Source: JBHELB01 sp041859045 (GTDB taxonomy: Bacteria > Hydrogenedentota > Hydrogenedentia > Hydrogenedentales > SLHB01). Taken from it: 64,000 nucleotides of DNA. Shown here in pieces: positions 51,725 to 60,482 of the stretch. Under the pieces are notes generated by a model. The model had not been told where the DNA came from. It made no database searches and saw nothing but the letters and a program-made list of their open reading frames with translations. The stretch lies in NCBI GenBank assembly GCA_041859045.1, contig JBHELB010000022.1, positions 20,205 to 84,204 of the forward strand, read 5' to 3'. How positions within the stretch are numbered: the stretch's first letter is position 1; every line of letters begins with the position of its first letter. The position numbers and the translations under genes are program-made.

Positions 51725-52602
51725 GGCGGCACTTCAGGCAAGTGCTTGGCAAATTCCGCGATCAGCGCGTCTTGATAGGCCGCGTCGTAACCGCCATTCA
51801 GGAAGCGATCCAACGCCTCATTGTGGAAACGCTCCCACGACGCCTCTTCCTCGCCTGGATTGATCGGGTAGAACCACGCGTTGTTCGCGCGCGCGGCCTT
51901 CAGGTCGCCGTACGCGTCGCCGATCATTAGAATCTTGGTATTGGCGTAGCGGCCTTCCGAGCAATACGCGATGTGCTCAGCCTTCGTGCCCAGTTCCTGC
52001 CCGGCAATTGTGAATACCAGTTCGTCCAAGCCCTGCTCGCGCCACTCGCGCACGAGCGCTTCGGTCGGCGTTTGACTGCACACGAGCAAATCGGCCTTGG
52101 CGCGCGCCTTTTCCAGCGACTCGCGGACATACGGGAACGGCGGCAAACCACCCTGGACGATCTCCTCGACGGCTACGTTGATGGCCTTGCTCCACTCCAG
52201 GGTCTTGTGCATATCGGCATGGTCATGCGTTGCACAGTATTTTTCAAGCGTGCCATTGCCGAGCTTTGTCTCGGCCTCACACCACGCGCGCAGATTCGGA
52301 ACCTCGGGCACACGAAAACCGCGTTCCTGAACTTTGTCCCACTCCGCAAGCAGATCAAAGACTCTCAATAGCGCAGGGAACCGATTGATACCGCGCCACT
52401 TCGAATAAAGATTCACAAATTCAGACGCATGCCGAACGTACTTCGAAATCGGCTGCAATCCCCACACCTTGATATGGGTCGGAATAAAACATTCCTTCTG
52501 CTTGATCTCCATCGTGTCGAACGCGCAACCGTCCGAATCGATGGCGACAAGGAATTCATGCTTGGGCTGGTGGCCCTTCAATGCCGCGAGGGGATCGCTC
52601 AT
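51712..52602 (-). CDS. HAD-superfamily hydrolase
   Basis: A 296-residue HAD phosphatase-type protein from ATG 52602 (AGGAGCAGAGAG upstream). Motif I is VAIDSDGCAFDTM with the nucleophile and acid Asp residues, motif II the Ser/Thr in LVCSQTP, and motif IV ILMIGDAYGDLKAA. A helical cap region (about 40-170) follows motif I. The substrate is unknown; sugar phosphates are typical. It lies 28 bases after the SDR gene and overlaps the membrane protein gene. Confidence 0.85.
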   Translation of the reverse strand: MSDPLAALKGHQPKHEFLVAIDSDGCAFDTMEIKQKECFIPTHIKVWGLQPISKYVRHASEFVNLYSKWRGINRFPALLRVFDLLAEWDKVQERGFRVPEVPNLRAWCEAETKLGNGTLEKYCATHDHADMHKTLEWSKAINVAVEEIVQGGLPPFPYVRESLEKARAKADLLVCSQTPTEALVREWREQGLDELVFTIAGQELGTKAEHIAYCSEGRYANTKILMIGDAYGDLKAARANNAWFYPINPGEEEASWERFHNEALDRFLNGGYDAAYQDALIAEFAKHLPEVPPWKR

Positions 52603-52630
52603 CTCTCTGCTCCTTTGCGTAAGAGGGACG

Positions 52631-53485
52631 CTAAACGCCCGAAAATGCCGAAAAACCGCCATCAATAGGCACCACGACGCCCGTCACAAAACGTGACGCA
52701 TCCGACGCCAACCATACCGCCGCCCCGGATAGATCCTCCGGGCTACCAAACCCGCCCATCGGGGTGTGCGCAAGAATCGTTTCCCCGCGCGGGGTCAGCG
52801 CGCCCGAGTCTTTATCCGTGAGCAGAAAGCGGTTCTGGTCCGTTAGGAAGAAGCCCGGCGCGATCGCGTTCACCCGCAATTTCGGGCTGTATTCTTGCGC
52901 AAAATGCACCGCCAGCCACTGGGTGAAGTTGCTGACCGCCGCTTTCGCCGCGCTGTAGCCGGGAATGCGAGTCAAGGGACGGAATGCGTTCATCGAGGAA
53001 ATATTGATGATCGATCCGCCGTCCGAATTGTCCTTCATCGCTTTGCCAAACACTTGCGCGGGAAGCAGGGCGCCCGCCAGCAGATTCAGGTCGAATACCT
53101 TACGGAACGCGTCCTCGGGCAGGTCGAAAAAGGACAGGTCGGGCGAAGTGGTCGCTTCTTTCATGTTGCCGCCGACCGCGCTAACGAGCACGTCCACCCT
53201 GCCGAACCGCTGCAACACCTCATCGCAGCACGTCGCGATGGAAGCTTTCTTGAGGGCGTCCACCTGAACGCCGGCGGCTTGACCGCCGCGCGCGACAATG
53301 TCCTCGGCCGCCGCTTCGGCCAGGTCGAGCCGGTAGTCCGCCACTGCAACGGCGGCTCCGGCATCCGCCAGCGCGACAGCAAGTGCACGTCCGAGCACAC
53401 CACCGCCACCGGTAACTACGGCGACGCGGCCATCGAGGGTAAAAAGAGGCGAAAGTTTGGGTGCGCTCACGGGGGTCTCCTTCAT
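52631..53485 (-). CDS. SDR-family oxidoreductase, mannonate/gluconate type
   Basis: A 284-residue classical short-chain dehydrogenase. ATG 53485 is used because upstream residues (GLRGGNG) look non-coding. Features: NAD(P)-binding VAVVTGGGGVLGRALA, active-site Ser in INISSMNAF, catalytic Tyr/Lys in GYSAAKAAV, and NAIAPGFFLTDQNRFLL followed by ETILAHTPMGGFGSPEDL, which resembles D-mannonate oxidoreductases of the SDR type. The sugar-acid substrate is an inference. It is the first gene of the long minus-strand unit that runs to 39996, behind a plausible promoter at 53558-53586. Confidence 0.88.
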   Translation of the reverse strand: MKETPVSAPKLSPLFTLDGRVAVVTGGGGVLGRALAVALADAGAAVAVADYRLDLAEAAAEDIVARGGQAAGVQVDALKKASIATCCDEVLQRFGRVDVLVSAVGGNMKEATTSPDLSFFDLPEDAFRKVFDLNLLAGALLPAQVFGKAMKDNSDGGSIINISSMNAFRPLTRIPGYSAAKAAVSNFTQWLAVHFAQEYSPKLRVNAIAPGFFLTDQNRFLLTDKDSGALTPRGETILAHTPMGGFGSPEDLSGAAVWLASDASRFVTGVVVPIDGGFSAFSGV

Positions 53486-53557
53486 GCCGTTACCACCACG
53501 CAGGCCCCTGGCCACAGCGGGTTTTGTGGGAAAATCCTGCGTGGAACAAACGGGCTG

Positions 53558-53586
53558 ACTTTAACATAGGAATTCCGGGGTTTCAA
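53558..53586 (-). promoter_or_regulatory. Sigma-70 promoter of the SDR-led minus-strand unit
   Basis: On the minus strand TTGAAA and TAAAGT are separated by 17 bases, about 75 bases before the SDR start. The promoter region is shared with the divergent HEAT-repeat gene. Confidence 0.5.
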
Positions 53587-53648
53587 ACACGGCAAAAGGC
53601 GGGCCCGGCAGCTTGATTCCGATCCCCAAATCCAGCAAAGTTAGCCAC

Positions 53649-54818
53649 ATGGAACGCCAATGCGCCAAGTTCAGCAATAGCAGGGCTCTGCGGGCAAATG
53701 CGCTGGCCGATTCCCGGGGATTTTGCCGAGGGCTGTTCCTCCTGGGGGTTGCCGTCGGAGTGTTGGTTGCGGCGGGAGCCCGGGGGCAGGTTGTACCGGG
53801 CGCCCCTCAATCCGCTCCGCCCGAGACGAGCGCGACGACTCTGACGGGGCCGCCCGATCCCGGAACGGCCGCCGAGCAGGCGCAGATTATCCTCGCTTCC
53901 CTTGCCGCACAGGATATGGAGGTTCGCCGGACTGGAGTCCGGGCATTGGCGACCTTCGAGGCTCCCTGGCGCGAGGAGCAGTTGCTGCTCTTGCTCAGCG
54001 ACCCGGATGAACGCATCCGAGCCGAGGCGGCGGAGGCTTTGGCGGCGCGTCCGTCCGGTACCTTGCCCAGGAAGTACCTCGATCTGCTCGCGTCGTCCGA
54101 ACCCTCCCGTTTTGCCGCGTTGAGCGATGTCGCTTTTCGGTTAACCCCACAACTCGAAAAACCGGCGTTGGCGATCCTAGACGATGCCGATCAGCCGTCT
54201 GGCCGTCGGCAAGCCGCGGCGCATGCGCTGGGCCTGATGCACAGTACGCTCGCGACGTCTTCCCTGTTTCGTGAAGCGCAGGGACGCGATCGCGCGCTCG
54301 CCGTGGCGAGTGCGCACGCGTTGTCAGCTTCCGGCGATCCCGCAGCGTATCCTCTGTGTCGGGAATTGCTGAAGCGGCCGGTCCCGGAGATTCAGTACGC
54401 GGCGATCGAGGCGTTGGGCCGGTGGGGTGGGCCGGAGGCTATTGCTGCGCTCATCGAAGGGGTTCGACTCACACGCAGAGGAAACACATCGGCTTCGGCA
54501 TTGGGAATGCGCCTTCTCGGCGGAATGGGTGACTGGAGCGCGATCGACGTGTTGATAGAGGGCCTGGGTGGAACAGGGACGCTGCGAGCCGCAGCGGCCG
54601 AGGCTTTGACCGCGTTGACGGGGCAAAATTACGGCGATTCGTTGGCGCAGTGGCAGGCATGGAATCAGGCGCGATTGGCCGGTAAGCCGTCGCCTCGAGC
54701 AATGGGCGAAGGCGTGCCCTTCGAAATTGAGCCGTGGGCCGAGACGAACCCGAAGGATGCGCGGCAAAACACGGGCGCACAGGAGAAACCTGGGCTTTTC
54801 CGGCGGCTTTTTCGGTAG
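53649..54818 (+). CDS. HEAT-repeat exported protein
   Basis: About 389 residues from ATG 53649 (TTG 53613 is an alternative in the same frame). A basic N-terminus and hydrophobic segment (GLFLLGVAVGVLVAAGARG) form a signal peptide or anchor, followed by a Pro/Thr linker. The body consists of HEAT/PBS-type helical repeats: MEVRRTGVRALATFEAPWRE, DERIRAEAAEALAARPSG, RRQAAAHALGLMHSTLATS, PEIQYAAIEALGRWGGPEA and LRAAAAEALTALTGQNYGD. Such repeats make protein-binding solenoids. It directly precedes the WD40 kinase and may belong to the same assembly, but that is inference. Confidence 0.75.
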   Translation: MERQCAKFSNSRALRANALADSRGFCRGLFLLGVAVGVLVAAGARGQVVPGAPQSAPPETSATTLTGPPDPGTAAEQAQIILASLAAQDMEVRRTGVRALATFEAPWREEQLLLLLSDPDERIRAEAAEALAARPSGTLPRKYLDLLASSEPSRFAALSDVAFRLTPQLEKPALAILDDADQPSGRRQAAAHALGLMHSTLATSSLFREAQGRDRALAVASAHALSASGDPAAYPLCRELLKRPVPEIQYAAIEALGRWGGPEAIAALIEGVRLTRRGNTSASALGMRLLGGMGDWSAIDVLIEGLGGTGTLRAAAAEALTALTGQNYGDSLAQWQAWNQARLAGKPSPRAMGEGVPFEIEPWAETNPKDARQNTGAQEKPGLFRRLFR

Positions 54819-54856
54819 CTGCATTTGCGCCAGATGGAAACGATTCACAACGATCG

Positions 54857-54865
54857 TGGTATACT
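54857..54865 (+). promoter_or_regulatory. Extended -10 promoter (TGGTATACT) of the WD40 kinase gene
   Basis: TG, one base, then TATACT lies 82 bases before the start at 54948. It resembles the extended -10 found before the PilZ/transpeptidase gene. Confidence 0.45.
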
Positions 54866-54947
54866 GCTTTAGACGACCCGGAAAAGCGACCGCTGCTTCG
54901 GGGTAAGCGGGGGACTGGGGATTACTCCGCCGAAGAAGGGATAGGGA

Positions 54948-57900
54948 TTGATCTATCAGGTAACCTGTGTGTGCGGACATCGCATGCGGGTCAGCGAAGA
55001 ACACTTCGGGATGACCGGCAAGTGTCCGAAATGCGGCTCCCCGTTGACTATCACTCCGCCTGTACTCGAGACGGCTGCGCCGTCCGTGGCGACACCCCTG
55101 GGCCCCGATATCGAGGCCGAAGCGGCTGCGCCAGCGGAGTGGGCGCCAGGCGACATCATCCTCAATCTATACGAAGTCGGCGAGGTGCTCGGCGAGGGCG
55201 GCATGGGCAAGGTGTTCCGTGTGCATCATCGCCAGTGGGACCTCGATTTGGCGGTGAAGTGTCCTCGCCCGGAGATCCTGCGCCGGTCCTACGGCATCGA
55301 GTTCGTCGAGCGCGAATGCGAGACCTGGATCAATCTTGGTCTGCACCCGCATGTGGTGAGTTGTTACTACGTGCGGCGTCTTGCGAATATTCCGCGCGTT
55401 TTCATGGAGTACGTGGAGGGCGGAAGCCTATCTTCATGGATACGCGACGGGCGGTTGTATGAAGGCGGGCCTGCGCGGGCGCTGGAGCGGATCCTTCGCG
55501 CAGGGATTCAGATCGCGTGGGGACTGCATCATGCGCACACCCAGGGACTGGTGCACCGGGACGTCAAGACCACGAATGTCCTGATGACCAAGGAAGGCAT
55601 CGCCAAGGTCACGGACTTCGGCCTGATGCGCGCGCGCGAAGCGGCCAATGGCGGCGAGGAAAAGGCGCCATCGGAGGGCAGCGGGAAACTTCCAAAAGGG
55701 ATGACGCCGCTGTTTTGTTCGCCGGAGCAGTACATCGGGCACGCGGTGACGCACAAGAGCGACTTGTATAGCTGGGCGGTGGCGATGGTCGAGATGTTCA
55801 CTCGCAAGATCGTTTGGCGCGTGGGCACGGAAGTCCCGGCCGTGCTTCAGAGCTACCTGCGGCAAACTCCAGGCGACCCGCGGTTGGTGAAGATGCCGTC
55901 GTCGCTTGGCACTTTGCTGGAGGCGTGCCTTCAAAAGGACCCTGCGGTCCGTCCGCAAAGCCTCATGGACGTGTCCGCCTCATTGGCGCAAATCTATAAG
56001 CAGACCATAGGGATATCTTATCCCGAAACGCCGCCCAAGCCGGTGGATGTGGTATCGAGCACGCTCAACAACCGTGCGGTCTCCTTGCTGGACCTTGGAA
56101 AACCCGGCGAAGCCGAGGCGCTATTGACCAAGGCGCTTCAGGAAGACGCCTATCACCCCGAGACGACGTATAACCTTAACCTGTTGCGCTGGCGTCAAGG
56201 CCTTATCTCCGACGTGACGGTTGTGCAGAAACTGAGCGAGGTGTGTCAGCACCACGCCGAGGACTGGCTTCCCTATTACTTGATGGGACAAGTGCATCTC
56301 GAGCGTGGAGACATGCTATCGGCCAGTCAGATACTTGAGCATAAGTCCGCTTCGGCCGCCGACCACGAGCCGGTGGCGAGGTGCTTGCGGTTGTCTCGGC
56401 AACATCTGGGGACATCGCGGCGCCTGGTGCGCGTGTTCGAAGGGCACGCCGACGGCGTCAACACGGTATGTCTGGTGGGCGATGGTGAGTTCATTCTCTC
56501 GGCGAGCGAGGACAACACGCTGCGCCTGTGGGAGCTTTCGACAGGCCAATGTGTGCAGATATTGAAGGGCCACTCGGGCTCTGTCGAGGCGGTCGCGCTT
56601 GCGGGCGGCATGATGCAGGTGCTCAGCGTGAGCCGCGATCGGAGCGTGAAGTTTTGGGACGTGACCTCAGGGCGCTGCATTCGCAGCGTGCGATTCCACC
56701 GCGAACCGGTGAAATCCGTGGCCGTGCTTCCCAATGGACGTCAGGCGTTGAGCCGGTGGACGGACAACGCGCTTGCGTTGTGGGAAGTGGAGGACGCGGA
56801 GGTGACGCGTGCGTTTGCGGGGCACACCGATTCCGTGTCGGCGGTGGCCATGAGTCCGGCGGGACGGTTCGCGCTGACCTCCAGCCATGACGGCACGCTG
56901 CGTTACTGGGATGTCGATTCCGGCCGCTGCCTGAAGGTTTTCAAGGGCCACATGGGGCCCGTGGAGCACGTCGTGCTCACCACCGATGGCACCTTCGCAC
57001 TGTCTGGAAGCGCGGATCGCAGCCTCCGACTTTGGGACATGTCTTCTGGCCATTGCATTCGCGTGATGAACGGTCACACCGATGCCGTACTGTCGGTCGC
57101 CTTTTGTCCGGAGACGCAACTGGCCGTATCGGGAAGCGCCGATCATTCCGTACGCCTTTGGGACCTTGAGTCGGGGCGGTGTCTCTGCACATTTCCCGCG
57201 CATTCGGACGAAGTGCGCTCCGTAGCGGTCACGCCGGACGGCAAATACGCGGTGTCGTGCAGTCGCGACAAGACGATCAAACTTTGGGACCTGGCCGTGC
57301 AAGCGCCGACGTACCAGGCGCCGCCGATCGTTTGCCAGGCCATTCGCAGCGAAGCCGCCCTGTCCGTGGGCGTGACGTTCAAGCAATTGCTCACCGCCGC
57401 CCATCAACTGATTGACCAAGGCGATGCCCTTCGCGGGGCGGCCGCGTTGCGCAAAGCGCGCGCGTTGCCCGGCTATGCCCGTCGCCAGGAAGCGATCCTC
57501 GAATGGGGACGTCTCTACCGCCGCCTGCGCCGCAACGTTTTGGCGGGAGCCTGGGAAGGACACGCCTTCGAGGGGCACGAAGCCGCGATCACGTCGCTGC
57601 AAGTCGCCGCCGATGGCCGCTTCTGCGTGTCCGGCGCGCAAGACGGCAGCATCAAAGTGTGGAGCGTTTCCTCCGGGAAATGCGTTCGCTCGCTCAGAAA
57701 CCGCAACGGGGCCGTGAGCGCGGTCGCGTGCAGCGCCGATGGCCGCTTCGCGCTTTCCGGCGGCGAAGACAGCATCGTTCAACTTTGGGACTGCGCCCGT
57801 AGCGAGTGCGTTCAGACTTTTGAAGGTTTCACCGGAATTATTCAGACCTTGGCGATGAGTCCCGACAGCCGGTTCGTGGTGACCGGCGGCCTGGATATTG

Positions 57901-58760
57901 TCGTGTGGGATGTCGAGACCGGCTATTCATTGCACTCCCTCGAAGGACATCAGTCCGATGTGCTCTCGCTGTGCTTCAGCGCCGACGGGACGCTGCTGCT
58001 TTCCGGCAGTTCCGACGAGACCCTGATCCTATGGGAAGTGGCCAGCGGCAAGCGGCTGCTCACCTTCGCGGGGCATGCAGGAGGGGTGCCCGCGTGCGCG
58101 ATCAGCGAAGACGGCCGCATCGCCGTCTCCGGTACAAACAACATGTGGGGACGCGCCGGCGAGCTTTTCGTGTGGGATTTCAATACAGGCGAACATCTGC
58201 ACACCTTTGAAGGACACACCGGTTCCCTTACCTCCGTATGCATGACCTCCGACGGACGCCACGTCTTCTCCGGCTCCGTGGACGAAACCGTCCGCGTGTG
58301 GGACACGGCGACCGGCGAATGTCTGCGCACGCTGCGGGGACACCAGGCGCCCGTTACCGCGGCTTCCGTCACGCGCGATGGACGCTTCGCGCTGTCCGGC
58401 GACGCTTCCGGCCGGTTATTCCAGTGGATTCTGGACTGGGGGCTCGACGATGTCGCGCCGGAAGAATGGGATGACGCGGCACGGCCGTATCTAGAGACCT
58501 TCCTAACGCTAAAGACCCCCTACGCCGGCCGCATTTCCGAAGAGGGTCCGCAAAGCGACCAGGAAATTCTGATGGCGCTTTCGCATCGCGGCAAACCAGA
58601 ATGGACCGAAGAAGATATCCAGACGCTGCTGTATACGCTCGGTTCAGCGGGATTCGGCCACCTCACCAAGGCAGGCATCGAAGCCCAACTCGAACGCCTC
58701 GTCGCAAAACGAAAATGGACCTCCATGTTCCCGCTCAGTTGGGGCCGCAAACGCAGCTAG
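54948..58760 (+). CDS. Giant Ser/Thr protein kinase with zinc ribbon, TPR-like linker and two 7-repeat WD40 arrays
   Basis: A 1270-residue soluble protein from TTG 54948. Residues 7-29 form a zinc ribbon (Cys7, Cys9, Cys26, Cys29). The Hanks kinase (about 70-340) has LGEGGMGKVFRVH, the catalytic Lys in DLAVKCPR, VHRDVKTTNVLM, KVTDFGLMRA and an APE-like SPEQYIGHAVTHKSDLYSW, so it is probably active. A TPR-like helical region (~370-480) follows. I count seven WD40 repeats (~490-790), a ~90-residue helical spacer (ALSVGVTFKQLLTAAHQLID...), then seven more (~870-1160), enough for two seven-bladed propellers, and a C-terminal helical domain. No membrane segment is present. Kinases of this architecture are common in Planctomycetota-like bacteria; substrate unknown. 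Confidence 0.93.
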   Translation: MIYQVTCVCGHRMRVSEEHFGMTGKCPKCGSPLTITPPVLETAAPSVATPLGPDIEAEAAAPAEWAPGDIILNLYEVGEVLGEGGMGKVFRVHHRQWDLDLAVKCPRPEILRRSYGIEFVERECETWINLGLHPHVVSCYYVRRLANIPRVFMEYVEGGSLSSWIRDGRLYEGGPARALERILRAGIQIAWGLHHAHTQGLVHRDVKTTNVLMTKEGIAKVTDFGLMRAREAANGGEEKAPSEGSGKLPKGMTPLFCSPEQYIGHAVTHKSDLYSWAVAMVEMFTRKIVWRVGTEVPAVLQSYLRQTPGDPRLVKMPSSLGTLLEACLQKDPAVRPQSLMDVSASLAQIYKQTIGISYPETPPKPVDVVSSTLNNRAVSLLDLGKPGEAEALLTKALQEDAYHPETTYNLNLLRWRQGLISDVTVVQKLSEVCQHHAEDWLPYYLMGQVHLERGDMLSASQILEHKSASAADHEPVARCLRLSRQHLGTSRRLVRVFEGHADGVNTVCLVGDGEFILSASEDNTLRLWELSTGQCVQILKGHSGSVEAVALAGGMMQVLSVSRDRSVKFWDVTSGRCIRSVRFHREPVKSVAVLPNGRQALSRWTDNALALWEVEDAEVTRAFAGHTDSVSAVAMSPAGRFALTSSHDGTLRYWDVDSGRCLKVFKGHMGPVEHVVLTTDGTFALSGSADRSLRLWDMSSGHCIRVMNGHTDAVLSVAFCPETQLAVSGSADHSVRLWDLESGRCLCTFPAHSDEVRSVAVTPDGKYAVSCSRDKTIKLWDLAVQAPTYQAPPIVCQAIRSEAALSVGVTFKQLLTAAHQLIDQGDALRGAAALRKARALPGYARRQEAILEWGRLYRRLRRNVLAGAWEGHAFEGHEAAITSLQVAADGRFCVSGAQDGSIKVWSVSSGKCVRSLRNRNGAVSAVACSADGRFALSGGEDSIVQLWDCARSECVQTFEGFTGIIQTLAMSPDSRFVVTGGLDIVVWDVETGYSLHSLEGHQSDVLSLCFSADGTLLLSGSSDETLILWEVASGKRLLTFAGHAGGVPACAISEDGRIAVSGTNNMWGRAGELFVWDFNTGEHLHTFEGHTGSLTSVCMTSDGRHVFSGSVDETVRVWDTATGECLRTLRGHQAPVTAASVTRDGRFALSGDASGRLFQWILDWGLDDVAPEEWDDAARPYLETFLTLKTPYAGRISEEGPQSDQEILMALSHRGKPEWTEEDIQTLLYTLGSAGFGHLTKAGIEAQLERLVAKRKWTSMFPLSWGRKRS

Positions 58761-58892
58761 ATGGCACGGAACTGCCACGAGAAGAGTCGCAGCCTCTGTC
58801 TGGCCCAAGTGAGTTCATGTCTCCCGCACTGACGTGCGCGGATTCAGCATTGACCGATGACGTCGCATTGCGGCCGGCGGGAAAAAGTAACG

Positions 58893-59729
58893 ATGAAACT
58901 CATTGACGATATCGCACGCAGGAACTTCAAATCTTACAGCAAGGCGATCGCGGATGGGGAGCCATACACGAAGCCATGGCTATCTCTCAACGTCGAGGCT
59001 TTGAAAGCGTACAGAGACGGACACACTGACGCCCTTCCTGAGCCTTGGTGTCACGACCCACGTGATGGGCTTTTCATGGCGAAGGTTCGCGGTCTTAAGG
59101 TTCTCCTTCTTGCAGGTGGCGGGGGACAGCAATCGGCGGTCTTTTCTCTGTTGGGCGCGGAAGTTACCGTCCTGGACTTACTTCCCGAACAACTCGAACT
59201 AGATCAACGTGTGGCGGCGCACTATGGATACAATGTCACCACAATTCAAGGGGACATGCGCGACCTTAGTGAATTGAATGAGAATTGTTTTGATCGGGTC
59301 TACCAGCCAATTTCCTCGCTGTATATTCCTGACGTGAGCGAAGTCTTTGCCGAGGTCGCACGGGTTCTGAAACACGGCGGCTTATACAGCTGTGAGTTTA
59401 CATTTCCGCATCTCTATCTTGCGGAGGATTTGGGATGGGACGGCGAGGGGTATGTCATGCGAGTGCGGGCTCCCTATCTTCACGGTGCCATTTGCGAAGA
59501 CGACAAGGCGCGAATGAGCTTCACTAAGGGAGAGCTTACCGGTGAGTTTCATCATCGCCTATCCGATATAGTCAATGGCCTAGTGGCTCGGGGCTTTTTT
59601 ATTGAAGGCGTATGGGAGAGTCCGCGTCCTGTCGACTCTCCTGCTGAGGATGAACTGCAGCCGGGCTCCAGAAAACACCATGACCGGTTCATCCCCTTCG
59701 GTCTGAGCACTTTGGGGCGTCTGATTTAG
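58893..59729 (+). CDS. Class I SAM-dependent methyltransferase
   Basis: A 278-residue methyltransferase from ATG 58893 (an upstream GTG at 58857 is possible). The SAM-binding motif is VLLLAGGGGQQSAVFSLLGA with VTVLDLLPEQL, and the later DRVYQPISSLYIPD, EVARVLKHGGLYSCEF and GWDGEGYVMRVR elements are normal. Substrate unknown. Its base composition is visibly lower in GC than the neighbouring kinase, and it lies directly beside the tRNA-fragment junction at 59843, so it may be an acquired gene or belong to an older insertion. Confidence 0.85.
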   Translation: MKLIDDIARRNFKSYSKAIADGEPYTKPWLSLNVEALKAYRDGHTDALPEPWCHDPRDGLFMAKVRGLKVLLLAGGGGQQSAVFSLLGAEVTVLDLLPEQLELDQRVAAHYGYNVTTIQGDMRDLSELNENCFDRVYQPISSLYIPDVSEVFAEVARVLKHGGLYSCEFTFPHLYLAEDLGWDGEGYVMRVRAPYLHGAICEDDKARMSFTKGELTGEFHHRLSDIVNGLVARGFFIEGVWESPRPVDSPAEDELQPGSRKHHDRFIPFGLSTLGRLI

Positions 59730-59842
59730 GATATTTTCGCCAATCATGTCTGCGCCATATGCGCCCCAAGAGACGCTGGTGAAAATGTTTTGGTAACAAA
59801 GGTCCCGAAACGTTCTTTTGGGGGAAGTTCGTGAGGAGGAAA

Positions 59843-59898
59843 TGGCGTACCCGGAGGGACTCGAACCCCCAACCCCTTGGTCCGTAGCCAAGCGGGCG
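59843..59898 (-). other. tRNA-Arg(ACG) 3' fragment = attachment-site junction
   Basis: On the minus strand this reads anticodon stem CTTGG, loop CTACGGA (anticodon ACG), stem CCAAG, a variable region, a T-arm (GGGGG TTCGAGT CCCTC), acceptor CGGGTAC, discriminator G and an encoded CCA ending at 59843. The matching 5' acceptor (GTACCCG) and D-arm are absent upstream, so the gene is cut near the anticodon stem. Integrases commonly target this position. The rest of the gap 59730-59842 contains nothing I can support. Confidence 0.75.
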
Positions 59899-60086
59899 AC
59901 GGTTGCAACAAACCGCAGGGCAATGACTTACAACCCTCTGAAAATCCCGTTGCAACGGACGTTGCAATAGATTCTAAAATTAACACTAAACAAGTCCTCC
60001 TCGAAGCGCTTCGCGCGATGCCCAAGGATGAACTTCTGGCAATGCTGGCAAACGTGCTGAACGGCACCGGTACAAAGGAAGGGTAG
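59877..60086 (+). CDS. Small hypothetical protein spanning the att junction, start uncertain
   Basis: An open frame of 69 residues from a TTG at 59877, which lies within the tRNA fragment, so the true start is probably further inside. The C-terminal half looks protein-like and helical (TKQVLLEALRAMPKDELLAMLANVL). Its stop is 3 bases before the next gene, and GGAAGGG near its end serves as that gene's ribosome binding site, which suggests translational coupling. No known family. Confidence 0.35.
   Translation: MVRSQAGDGCNKPQGNDLQPSENPVATDVAIDSKINTKQVLLEALRAMPKDELLAMLANVLNGTGTKEG
59902..59968. repeat. Three GTTGCAAY repeats next to the att junction
   Basis: GTTGCAAC occurs at 59902-59909 and 59949-59956 and GTTGCAAT at 59961-59968, the middle copy inside the perfect palindrome CGTTGCAACG. 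They lie 4-70 bases inside the element, where integrase arm sites or excisionase sites would be expected. Confidence 0.5.
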
Positions 60087-60089
60087 CCC

Positions 60090-60482
60090 ATGGCCGAAAC
60101 TACTCAAAACGTGCCGCTACCCCCCCGGCAGAGTCACGCACTCGCGGTGCTATTGGAGGGCGGTACTGTATCCCATGCGGCGAAGTGTGCGGGCGTAAAT
60201 CGCAAGACCGTCGCGGGCTGGATGAAACTGCCTGCCTTCCGTGATGCCCTGGCCGACGGACAGAAGCAGGCTGTGGAAACAGCGGTGCGGCGGCTGTCGG
60301 CCATGAGTGGAAAAGCGCTTGGCGTGCTTGAAGGGGTGCTGGATGATCCTGAAACCCCGCATTCCGTGAAAGTGCAAGCGTTCAACGCGATCATGAGTCA
60401 TTTGTTCAAATTGCACGAACTAACCACATTGTCGGATGAAGTTGCCCGCCTAGAAGCGAAGCTTGAGGAAAGAGGTCTGTGA
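60090..60482 (+). CDS. HTH protein resembling phage terminase small subunits
   Basis: 130 residues with an N-terminal helix-turn-helix (AVLLEGGTVSHAAKCAGVNRKTVAGWMK) typical of terminase small subunits and phBC6A51-type proteins, then helices (QAVETAVRRLSAMSGKALGVL), and a C-terminal coiled coil (LSDEVARLEAKLEERG) that may mediate oligomerisation. In phages this protein recognises DNA packaging sites; here no large terminase is visible, so a regulatory role is equally possible. Start ATG 60090 follows GGAAGGG. The stop overlaps the next start (TGATG). Confidence 0.7.
   Translation: MAETTQNVPLPPRQSHALAVLLEGGTVSHAAKCAGVNRKTVAGWMKLPAFRDALADGQKQAVETAVRRLSAMSGKALGVLEGVLDDPETPHSVKVQAFNAIMSHLFKLHELTTLSDEVARLEAKLEERGL

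Noticed and set aside
58765..58780. Sigma-54-like TGGCACG motif after the WD40 kinase
   Set aside because: The spacing between GG and GC is one base short of the required distance, and the sequence is better read as the small palindrome TGGCA-CGGAAC-TGCCA.
59843..59990. Complete tRNA-Arg gene on the minus strand
   Set aside because: No D-arm or 5' acceptor complementary to CGGGTAC is found upstream, so only a fragment is present.
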